Shown here piece by piece: positions 26,994 to 34,378 of a stretch of DNA of 49,144 nt. The stretch's first letter is position 1, and each line of letters begins with the position of its first letter. Made by a program: the position numbers and the translations under genes. Origin of the DNA: a bacterium (lineage in GTDB: Bacteria > Myxococcota_A > UBA9160 > SZUA-336); assembly GCA_024226335.1 (NCBI GenBank), contig JAAELY010000049.1:1-49144 (forward strand), read 5' to 3'. A model generated the notes under the pieces. The model searched no databases, had not been told where the DNA came from, and worked only from the letters and a program-made list of their open reading frames with translations.

Positions 26994-27508
26994 CTGTGGG
27001 TTCCTATCACATGGTGGAGACCGCCACCAGATCTTGGACTGGCACCGGGTGGATCCAAGCGATCCGCGCGATGTCTCAGATCTTCCGCCTCCTCGATATT
27101 CCCGTTGGCTTCGGCGATGTCGGCCTTCACGCGCATCAGCCGAGCCCGCCAGGGCCGACCGTCCAGGCCTTCCAGCTCAAACAGGTGTTCGGCCTGTTCC
27201 AGGTCGCGCTGGGCTGCGCCGTACGCGCGCTCGGCCACGGAGATGCGCGCCATCAGGTAGTAGGCATAGGGATTGGATTGATCGACGCGCAGGGCGCGCG
27301 CCGCCGCTGCGCGGGCGCGCTGGATTTCTCCACCCCGCAACGCCGACTGGGCCTGGCGCACGAGATGAATCGAAGCGCGCCTCGGACCCTCGGCTTCAGC
27401 GATCTCTGCCTCTCCCAGGGAGTTCGGGCCGCGGGAAGCCTGAGGCACCGCGCACGACGCGAAGAACAAACAGGCGAGCAGGCAGAGGCGAACTCCAGCG
27501 GGTTTCAC
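26990..27508 (-). CDS. TPR-type lipoprotein coupled to PBP1B (LpoP-like candidate)
   Basis: The 172-residue protein has a lipoprotein signal (VRLCLLACLFFASCAVPQ, lipobox FASC near residue 19). A helical repeat region of TPR character follows: RRASIHLVRQAQSALRGGE, IQRARAAAARALRVDQSNPY, AYYLMARISVAERAYGAAQR, IAEANGNIEEAEDLRHRAD. The GTG start at 27508 overlaps the PBP1B stop as GTGA, so the two proteins are made together. In Pseudomonas a TPR lipoprotein (LpoP) encoded beside PBP1B activates that synthase; a similar role here is inference from position and architecture. The stop overlaps lspA. Confidence 0.8.
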   Translation of the reverse strand: MKPAGVRLCLLACLFFASCAVPQASRGPNSLGEAEIAEAEGPRRASIHLVRQAQSALRGGEIQRARAAAARALRVDQSNPYAYYLMARISVAERAYGAAQRDLEQAEHLFELEGLDGRPWRARLMRVKADIAEANGNIEEAEDLRHRADRLDPPGASPRSGGGLHHVIGTHR

Positions 27509-29802
27509 AGACGCTTCCTGAGCCACTCGAAGACGCGGTCGACCGGATTCGGGCCGCCGCCGCAGTAGTCGTCGGGAGCACTTCCAGCCAGAAATAGCTC
27601 CGCTTCGCCGGGGCAATTCAATCCAGCGCGCAGGCCGGTCTCGCGATTGATCTCGATCCGCTCGATACCGGGAGGTTCGAGAAACTCCGCACTTCCCTCT
27701 TTTCCGCGCGCCGCTTCCAGGACCCGCGCGAAGATGGGCAGAGCAGCCACGGATCCCGGCACGCCCAGGCTTTTCCCGTCGTCAAAACCGACCCATACGG
27801 CGATCACCAGGTCTGGCGTGAAGCCGATGAACCAGGCATCCCGGAAATCGCTGGAAGTGCCCGTCTTTCCGGCCAGGGGGCCCTTGAAGCCGAGTTGGCG
27901 CAGGCGGCGTCCGGTACCGCGTTCGACCGCGCCGTTGAGAGCGGATGTAACCAGATAGACCTCGGCCGGTTCAAACGCCTGTACGAAGTTCCGGTCCTGT
28001 CGTTCGAGTACCCGACCGTCGACGTGCACGATCTCCGTGTAACTGCGCAGTTCGGGAACCACACCGCCCGAGGCAAGTACGGAGTAGGCGCGTGCAGCTT
28101 CGAGTACCGTGATTTCGAACGCTCCCAGCGCGATGCTAGGCAAGGGGTCGAGCGGACTCTCGATACCCATGCGCCGGGCGGTCTCGATGACACGCTCGGG
28201 ACCCACGGCGATACCCATTCGGGCGACCGGCACGTTCAGGGATTCCTCGATTGCGCGGCGCAGGCTCACGGGGCCGCGATACTCTCCGTCGTAGTTCTCG
28301 GGCGCCCACTCCCCGTTGGGCAGTTCGAGTACCAGGGGTTCGTCCTCGAGCGTCGATGCGAGTGTGAAGTGCGGAGGGCCTCCGTTGGCTGCCAGGCCCG
28401 CGAGCGCGACAATCGGTTTGAACACGCTTCCCGGCTGGCGATGCGCTTGCGTGGCGCGGTTGAATTGCGTGCTGGCGTAGTCGCGACCGCCGACCATCGC
28501 CAGGATGTCCCCGGTGCGCGGCGCAATCGCCACGACGGCCGCCTGCAGAGGAGAGTCCGGCCGTTCGAGTTCGGGAAACCCGGTTTCCAGAGAGCGCAGC
28601 CCATCTCTCACCGCGCGGTTCGCAGCGCGCTGCAGGCGCGCGTCCAGCGTCGTGTAGATCGACATGCCCTCACTGCGCAAGATCGCGTCTCCGTACACCC
28701 GAGCCAGGTCCTGGCGCAGGAATTCCACGAAGTAGGGGGAAGGGTTCGGAGACGAGGGAAAGTCATGCACACCCAGATCGAGCGCGATCGCGCTCTCATA
28801 GGTTTCCCGGGGAATCCTCTGGTTTTCGAACAACACACGCAGCACCAGGTTGCGACGCTTCAACGCCCGCTCGGGGTGCCTTTGAGGGGAGTAGCGATTG
28901 GGTCCCTTGATGATGCTCGCCAGCAGAGCGGCATCGGCCAAAGAGAGATCCCGCACGTTCTTCGCGAGGTAGTAGTGCGCGGCTTCCGCCATTCCGTGAA
29001 CGGCAATCGAACCGCGTTGGCCCATGTAGATCTCGTTCAGGTAGGCCTCGAGGATTTCGCTCTTGTCGTGATTGCGCTCCAGCAGTAAAGCCATGGCCGC
29101 TTCGGTGAACTTGCGCGACAGGGTCTGTTCGCGTGTGAGATAGAAATTTTTCACCAGCTGCTGGGTAAGCGTGCTGCCGCCCTGCACGACGTGTCCCGCG
29201 CGCAGGTTCGCGAAAAGGGCTCCTGCGATGCGCCACAGGTGAAGTCCGTTGTGCTCGTAGAAGGCCGAGTCTTCGACTTCGATGATCGCTTCGATCAGGA
29301 GTGGTGAGATCTCGTCGAGTGCAACCACGCGCCGGTCCTCGCGCGCCTCGCCGCGCAACTGGGCGATCAGCTCGGGCTCGATCTCGACGGTCGCGTGCTC
29401 GCGGCCTTCGGAATCGAACATTGCCAGCACTCTCGCGCGATCGTCGAGTTGCAACAGGATGCGCCCCCCGGGGTCGGAGCGATGCGGGTATTCGAACGGC
29501 CGGCGATTGACCTCGATGCTCTCGGGGCCCACCACGTACTCACCCACGGAAGGCTGCGCGGATCCGGCAACGTGGTAGTTCATGCGCTCCAGGCGCTCGA
29601 GCAGGCCCACCCGTCCGACATCGACTTCGGGGTAGAGCAGGAGCGGGCCCGAGTAGATCTTGGACGGCAGCGCGAAGAGACGGCCCTGGAAGCGCGCTTC
29701 GACTCGTTCCTCGAGTTCCGCGGCCCAGTTTCGCAGCCAGAACGAGCCGGCGAGAACGGCGATCAGGGCGACGGCTCCCGCGATGGACAAGCGTTTCAAC
29801 AC
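27505..29802 (-). CDS. mrcB: penicillin-binding protein 1B (bifunctional transglycosylase/transpeptidase)
   Basis: The 765-residue class A PBP has a short cytoplasmic tail, a transmembrane helix (LSIAGAVALIAVLAGSFWL), then a UB2H regulatory domain (about 60-150, with GPESIEVNRRPFEYP). The GT51 glycosyltransferase has EVEDSAFYEHNG and QGGSTLTQQLVKN. The transpeptidase has SxxK in RQPGSVFKP, SLN in EESLNVPVA, and GKTGTS. The C-terminal cysteine-bearing tail (LNCPGEAELFL, DDYCGGG) is common in PBP1B. It polymerises and crosslinks peptidoglycan in the periplasm. The start is GTG at 29802; the neighbouring argH diverges 108 nt away. Confidence 0.96.
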   Translation of the reverse strand: MLKRLSIAGAVALIAVLAGSFWLRNWAAELEERVEARFQGRLFALPSKIYSGPLLLYPEVDVGRVGLLERLERMNYHVAGSAQPSVGEYVVGPESIEVNRRPFEYPHRSDPGGRILLQLDDRARVLAMFDSEGREHATVEIEPELIAQLRGEAREDRRVVALDEISPLLIEAIIEVEDSAFYEHNGLHLWRIAGALFANLRAGHVVQGGSTLTQQLVKNFYLTREQTLSRKFTEAAMALLLERNHDKSEILEAYLNEIYMGQRGSIAVHGMAEAAHYYLAKNVRDLSLADAALLASIIKGPNRYSPQRHPERALKRRNLVLRVLFENQRIPRETYESAIALDLGVHDFPSSPNPSPYFVEFLRQDLARVYGDAILRSEGMSIYTTLDARLQRAANRAVRDGLRSLETGFPELERPDSPLQAAVVAIAPRTGDILAMVGGRDYASTQFNRATQAHRQPGSVFKPIVALAGLAANGGPPHFTLASTLEDEPLVLELPNGEWAPENYDGEYRGPVSLRRAIEESLNVPVARMGIAVGPERVIETARRMGIESPLDPLPSIALGAFEITVLEAARAYSVLASGGVVPELRSYTEIVHVDGRVLERQDRNFVQAFEPAEVYLVTSALNGAVERGTGRRLRQLGFKGPLAGKTGTSSDFRDAWFIGFTPDLVIAVWVGFDDGKSLGVPGSVAALPIFARVLEAARGKEGSAEFLEPPGIERIEINRETGLRAGLNCPGEAELFLAGSAPDDYCGGGPNPVDRVFEWLRKRL

Positions 29803-29910
29803 GAGCAGAATCTAGCCCGCATTTCCCACCACGGTGCCAATACGGGCCAGCGCCCATTGCCCTCCCCAGACAGGCTCCCTTGCGACGGCGTTCCGGGGTG
29901 GGCATTCTCG

Positions 29911-31347
29911 GTGGAAGTGTCGGATTCCACTTCGAAACCAGCCTCCAAAACCTGGGGCGGCCGCTTCCAGAAAGCGAGCGATCCGCTCATGGAGCGGTTC
30001 TCGGCATCCGTGCATTTCGACGCCGAATTGTGGCGCCAGGACATCCGCGGCAGCGTCGCGCAGGCGGGCATGCTGGGTCGGCAGGGCATCATCTCGCGGG
30101 AAGAAGCCGAAACCCTGATCAAGGGACTGGAACAGATCCGCCTGGAACTCGAGGAGGGACGGCTCGAACTCGATCCCGCGCTGGAAGACATCCACACGAA
30201 TCTGGAGCGACGCCTGACCGAGATCGTCGGCCCAGTCGCGGGCAAGCTGCACTCCGGTCGCAGCCGCAATGACCAGGTCGCCACCGATTTTGCACTCTGG
30301 ATGCGGGAAAACGTGCTCGAGCTGCGCGGGGTTCTGGCCGATCTGCGCTCCGTACTCGTCGAACGCGCTAGCAACGAAATCGACATCGTCTTGCCGGGTT
30401 ACACACATCTCCAGCGAGCACAGCCGGTGCGGCTCGCGCATCACTGGCTGGCGCACTTTGAAGCCCTGACCCGGGATGACGGTAGGCTGCGCGATGCCCG
30501 TGCGCGGATGAACCGATCTCCTCTGGGTTCGGGTGCGCTGGCCGGTAGCACCCTGCCCCTGGATCGCGAGGGAACCGCGGCGGAACTCGGCTTCGACGGT
30601 CCGGGACGCAACAGCCTCGACTCGATCGCGGCGCGAGACACCGCACTCGAACTGCTTTCCACGCTCGCCATCCTGATGATCCATCTCTCTCGCATCTGTG
30701 AAGAACTAGTGCTCTGGAACTCCTCGGAGTTCGGCTTCGTAGAAATGGACGATGCCTTTTCCACGGGTTCCAGCTTGATGCCGCAGAAGAAGAATCCCGA
30801 TGCCGCCGAACTGGTGCGGGGGAAATCAGGCCGGGTGGTCGGCGATCTGGTGAGCTTGCTGGTCACCATGAAGGGACTGCCCATGTCCTACAACCGCGAT
30901 CAGCAAGAAGACAAAGAACCGGTCTTCGACGCGGTTACGACAGCGCGTGATTGTCTGAAGATTCTGGCGGCGACGATGGAATCGATGCGCGTGAACCGCG
31001 AAACCATGGAACGGGCCGCCGCCGATCCGATGCTCCTGGCGACGGACCTGGCGGATTATCTGGTGGAAAAAGGCGTTCCCTTCCGCGAAGCCCATCATAT
31101 CGTCGGCCAGATCGTGGTTCGCTCCACGGAAACCGGCACCCCTCTTTCCGAGTTGCGATCCGAAGCGTTGCAAGAGTTTCATCCTGCGCTCGACATGGAT
31201 CCCGAGAATTTCTTCTCGGTCGGGCGTTCCCTCGACGCTCGCTCCGCCTTTGGCGGTCCCGCTCGGGAGCGAGTAGAGGCTGCAGTCGACGCGGCGCGAA
31301 CCGAGATCGAGTTCGTGCGCTCTGAACTACGAGAGACGCGAAGTTGA
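29911..31347 (+). CDS. argH: argininosuccinate lyase
   Basis: The 478-residue enzyme cleaves argininosuccinate to arginine and fumarate. It has the N-terminal TWGGRFQKASDPLMERFSAS, the HSGRSRNDQVATD motif, a GSSLMPQKKNP signature loop starting at residue 286 (active-site Ser), and LPMSYNRDQQEDKEPVF. GTG at 29911 is preferred; GTG at 29917 is also possible and there is no ATG. The open frame further upstream reads antisense to mrcB. Its stop overlaps the next small lipoprotein gene as TTGA, starting the tightly packed argH-lptM-dapFAB cluster. Confidence 0.95.
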   Translation: MEVSDSTSKPASKTWGGRFQKASDPLMERFSASVHFDAELWRQDIRGSVAQAGMLGRQGIISREEAETLIKGLEQIRLELEEGRLELDPALEDIHTNLERRLTEIVGPVAGKLHSGRSRNDQVATDFALWMRENVLELRGVLADLRSVLVERASNEIDIVLPGYTHLQRAQPVRLAHHWLAHFEALTRDDGRLRDARARMNRSPLGSGALAGSTLPLDREGTAAELGFDGPGRNSLDSIAARDTALELLSTLAILMIHLSRICEELVLWNSSEFGFVEMDDAFSTGSSLMPQKKNPDAAELVRGKSGRVVGDLVSLLVTMKGLPMSYNRDQQEDKEPVFDAVTTARDCLKILAATMESMRVNRETMERAAADPMLLATDLADYLVEKGVPFREAHHIVGQIVVRSTETGTPLSELRSEALQEFHPALDMDPENFFSVGRSLDARSAFGGPARERVEAAVDAARTEIEFVRSELRETRS

Positions 31348-31520
31348 GCGCGCGGGTCCGGTCCGGCTTTGCGGTCCTGCTGTTGCTGGCGCTTTCCGCC
31401 ACTGGCTGCGGCCACTACGGTCCTCCGGTTCGAGCAGAAGGACATTCGGTCTCGACCCCCGCGGTCGAGCCTGCGGCAGAGACACTGGACCCGGATTGCA
31501 AAGACGAGGACAAGCCGTGA
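31344..31520 (+). CDS. small LptM/YifL-like lipoprotein
   Basis: The peptide is only 58 residues. It has a signal peptide (ARVRSGFAVLLLLALSATGC) with lipobox ATGC at residues 19-22, directly followed by GHYGPPVRA, matching the short CG-x-x-GP(L/P) motif of LptM (YifL). LptM helps assemble the LPS translocon LptDE, and in E. coli its gene also lies directly before dapF. It starts at TTG 31344, overlapping argH (TTGA), and its stop overlaps the dapF start (GTGA). The tail is acidic. Identity as a functional LptM is inference from motif and synteny. Confidence 0.8.
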   Translation: MSARVRSGFAVLLLLALSATGCGHYGPPVRAEGHSVSTPAVEPAAETLDPDCKDEDKP

Positions 31521-32362
31521 GTTCGGAACGGAAGATCCCGTTCGCGAAGATGCACGGCGCGGGCAATGACTTCGTCGTGATCAATTGTCTGGCCGGAGAT
31601 CCGGTCGATGACTGGGAGACTTTTGCCCAACGCGTACTCGATCGACGCTTCGGTGTGGGCGGAGACCAGCTTCTGCTCGTACAGCCCTCTGACCGGGCCG
31701 ATGCGTTCATGGGAATCCGCAACGCCGACGGAAGTGTGGCCGAAATGTGCGCCAACGGAATTCGCGCGTTCTTCAAGTACCTGCGCGACCGGAAGCTGAT
31801 CGAGACCGATCGAGCGACGGTCGAAACCCTGGCGGGTGTGGTCACGCCGCGTTGGCTCGGCAATGACCTGATCGAGGTAGAGATGACCCCGCCGATCCTC
31901 GACCCGGCGCGGATTCCCACGACACTCGGGGGAGGAAATCCACTGGTCGACGTGCCGCTCGAGGTCGACGGTCAGACCCTGCGCGTTACTCCGGTTTCCA
32001 TGGGCAATCCGCATTGCGTGGTGTTCGTCGACGATCCTGAGAAGGCTGCGGTCGAGTCCTTGGGACCCAAACTGGAAAATCACTCGGCATTTCCACAGCG
32101 CACGAACGTGGAGTTCGTGGCGGTGCGCTCCCGCGACGAACTCGAACAACGCACCTGGGAGCGCGGCGCGGGTGAAACTCTCGCCTGTGGCAGCGGCGCG
32201 TGCGCGACCTGCGTGGCTGGCGTACTTTCCGGACGTACGGCACGCGATGTGAAGATTCGACTGCGTGGCGGAGAGCTTCGCCTGCACTGGCCCGAAAACG
32301 ATGGTCCCGTCTGGCTTACCGGCCCAGCGGCCCATGTTTTCGACGGGGAGTGGACACTCTGA
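31517..32362 (+). CDS. dapF: diaminopimelate epimerase
   Basis: The 281-residue enzyme converts LL- to meso-diaminopimelate for lysine and peptidoglycan. It has FAKMHGAGNDFVV at the N-terminus, the first catalytic Cys78 in EMCANGIR, VSMGNPHCVVFV, and the second catalytic Cys224 in LACGSGACA. The start is GTG at 31517, overlapping the small lipoprotein stop; this removes a short spurious N-terminal extension. The stop overlaps the dapA ATG by one base. Confidence 0.96.
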   Translation: MSSERKIPFAKMHGAGNDFVVINCLAGDPVDDWETFAQRVLDRRFGVGGDQLLLVQPSDRADAFMGIRNADGSVAEMCANGIRAFFKYLRDRKLIETDRATVETLAGVVTPRWLGNDLIEVEMTPPILDPARIPTTLGGGNPLVDVPLEVDGQTLRVTPVSMGNPHCVVFVDDPEKAAVESLGPKLENHSAFPQRTNVEFVAVRSRDELEQRTWERGAGETLACGSGACATCVAGVLSGRTARDVKIRLRGGELRLHWPENDGPVWLTGPAAHVFDGEWTL

Positions 32363-33243
32363 TGCGACTCGAAGGCACTTTCACGGCACTGATCACGCCC
32401 TTCCGCGGCGACGGTAGCATCGACCTCGACGAGCTGAGCACCCTGGTCGAATGGCAGATCGAATCCGGCATCGACGGTCTCGTGCCCTGCGGGAGTACCG
32501 GCGAATCCGCGACGCTTACTCCGGCCGAGCACGTCCAGGTAGTTCGGCACGTCATCCAGGTGGCAAACGGACGCGTGCCTGTGATTGCGGGAACCGGTTC
32601 GAACAACACCCGCGAAGCAGTGGAGTTCACGGCGGAAGCCAAAGCGGCCGGTGCCAATGCAGCACTTCTGATCTCGCCGTACTACAACAAACCGCCGCAG
32701 GACGGCATCTACCGGCACTATCGAACGATTGCAGAAGAAACCGGCATTCCGCTGATCGTCTACAACATTCCGGGCCGCACGAGTTCGCGCATTTCTCCAG
32801 AGACGCTCGGTCGTCTGTCGCGAGTAGACGGGATCATCGGCCTGAAGGAATCTGGGGGCGATCTGGTACTGGCCGCGGAAGCCGTTGCGCGAGCAGATGC
32901 GGATTTCTCGATCGTCTCGGGAGACGACGCGCTGACGCTTCCGCTGCTCTCCATCGGCGGCAAAGGGGTCATCAGCGTGGCGAGCAATATCGCACCGATA
33001 GAGATGGCGCAGATTACAACAGCGTTTCTCGCCAACGATCCGGTCGCCGCGCGCGATGCACACTACCGTCTACTTCCGGTCATCCAAGCGTTGTTCATCG
33101 AGTCGAACCCGATTCCCGTCAAAGCCGCTCTGCAGATTCTCGGTCGGATCGCGCATGCAACCGTGCGTCTACCGCTGACCGAGATGCAGAAAGAGCATCG
33201 CGATCAGCTCGAGGCTGTGCTCGACGGGATTCCGCGGGCATGA
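32362..33243 (+). CDS. dapA: 4-hydroxy-tetrahydrodipicolinate synthase
   Basis: The 293-residue TIM-barrel enzyme condenses pyruvate with aspartate semialdehyde. Key residues are Thr46 in CGSTGES, Tyr134 in VYNIPGRT, and Schiff-base Lys162 in IGLKES. LEGTFTALITPF at the N-terminus is typical. ATG at 32362 overlaps the dapF stop (TGATG), and the stop overlaps dapB as ATGA. Confidence 0.97.
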   Translation: MRLEGTFTALITPFRGDGSIDLDELSTLVEWQIESGIDGLVPCGSTGESATLTPAEHVQVVRHVIQVANGRVPVIAGTGSNNTREAVEFTAEAKAAGANAALLISPYYNKPPQDGIYRHYRTIAEETGIPLIVYNIPGRTSSRISPETLGRLSRVDGIIGLKESGGDLVLAAEAVARADADFSIVSGDDALTLPLLSIGGKGVISVASNIAPIEMAQITTAFLANDPVAARDAHYRLLPVIQALFIESNPIPVKAALQILGRIAHATVRLPLTEMQKEHRDQLEAVLDGIPRA

Positions 33244-34016
33244 CCCGCGTACTGGTTATCGGTGCAGGCGGACATATGGGTCGCCACGTATTGCGGGCCG
33301 TGGAGTCGACTAGCGGATTGAGCGTAGCCAGCGCGCTAGATACTGCGTCGCACCCGGACATCGGGACCGAAGTTTCGCCCGGCATCAAGCTGAGCGGCGA
33401 CTTGAACGAATCACTGCAGTCCGCCCAGGTCGCGATCGACTTCTCGACACCCGAGGGAACGATGGCCTTGCTCGAGGCGGCGGTACCGCGCGTCATGCCC
33501 CTGGTAATCGCAACCACCGGATTTGGCGAAACCGACCTGGCGCGAATCGAAGCTGCGGCTCGAGAGACCGCCGTCGTCCACGCGGCCAACTACTCCGTCG
33601 GTATCACGATGCTGCTCGATCTGGTGGCCGAAGCGGCGCGCAAACTCGATTCATACGAAATCGACGTGCTCGAAATGCACCACGACCGCAAGGTAGATGC
33701 GCCCAGCGGAACCGCGCTCGCCCTGGCGAACACCGCTGCGAAAGCGCGCGGGCAGGACCTGGTCGCGGTCTACCACAGGGAAGGCATTACGGGCCCGCGC
33801 GAGCCCGGTGTGATCGGCATGCAGACTCTCCGGCTCGGCGACAGCGTCGGTGAACACACCGTATACCTGGCCGGTCCGGGCGAACGCCTGGAGCTCACGC
33901 ATCGCGCTCTCTCACGCGAGAACTTCGCGAGCGGGGCTGCGCGCGCGGCGCACTGGGTTTCAACCCAGCCGCCGGGCCTGTACACGATGAAGGACGTCCT
34001 CGGAGACAGCTCCTAG
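33240..34016 (+). CDS. dapB: 4-hydroxy-tetrahydrodipicolinate reductase
   Basis: The 258-residue NAD(P)H-dependent reductase acts after DapA. It has the nucleotide-binding loop VLVIGAGGHMGRHV, substrate residues in EMHHDRKVDAPSGTA (His-His and Lys), and the end FASGAARAAHWV. The ATG at 33240 overlaps the dapA stop. Its TAG stop codon (34014-34016) is formed by the left end of an inverted-repeat element. No dapL, dapC/D/E or ddh gene follows, although dapL often comes next in related gene orders. Confidence 0.96.
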   Translation: MTRVLVIGAGGHMGRHVLRAVESTSGLSVASALDTASHPDIGTEVSPGIKLSGDLNESLQSAQVAIDFSTPEGTMALLEAAVPRVMPLVIATTGFGETDLARIEAAARETAVVHAANYSVGITMLLDLVAEAARKLDSYEIDVLEMHHDRKVDAPSGTALALANTAAKARGQDLVAVYHREGITGPREPGVIGMQTLRLGDSVGEHTVYLAGPGERLELTHRALSRENFASGAARAAHWVSTQPPGLYTMKDVLGDSS

Positions 34017-34180
34017 GGAATCTCTGCACAGGGAGGATTCGAGCGAGAGGCGGGAGTCGCCGCCTGAGCAAGAAGCGTGATCCGATCGCAGATCCGTAGA
34101 TCTGCAGAGGGTCGCGCGACGCAGCGCAGGCGGATGCATCGCGCTGCGCAGCCGCAGCCTCCCTGTGCAGAGGTTCCCTA
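34014..34180 (+). mobile_element. MITE-like 167-bp inverted-repeat element, copy 3
   Basis: This complete copy is bounded by TA at 34014-34015 and TA at 34179-34180. The terminal inverted repeats (TAGGGAAYCTCTGCACAGG plus GAGG) match over 22 of 23 positions. Internal structure includes GCAGATC-CGTA-GATCTGC at 34088-34105 and a CGCAGCGC/GCGCTGCG pair further right. The length is identical to copy 2. It starts at the dapB stop codon. If the TA is a target duplication, the empty site would read TCC-TAA-CCC, so dapB would have ended at the same codon before insertion. Confidence 0.85.
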
Positions 34181-34226
34181 ACCCTGATCCGTGCTGCGGG
34201 AGCGAACGGCCTGGAGGGTCCAATAT

Positions 34227-34257
34227 CGGAAAGGTCTAGACAGTTTAGGCCTTTCCG
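34227..34257 (+). promoter_or_regulatory. inverted repeat in the chemoreceptor leader
   Basis: Perfect 8-bp arms CGGAAAGG and CCTTTCCG are separated by 15 nt. The site lies about 120 nt upstream of the chemoreceptor start in a comparatively AT-rich stretch. It could be an operator or an RNA hairpin; no T tract follows. Confidence 0.35.
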
Positions 34258-34378
34258 GCATAGGACACTCCGAGTGAAGAATATCTGTGTATTTGCGTTC
34301 CAGCTGTAATTCGAGGCGCCGATACCCTACACATCGCAACTTCTGGGTTTTCCGGCCACATGGCCAGAGTGCTCCTGT

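Noticed and set aside
27895-29088. 397-codon open frame on the plus strand
   Set aside because: It is antisense to mrcB, whose domains are complete; composition is that of a shadow frame.
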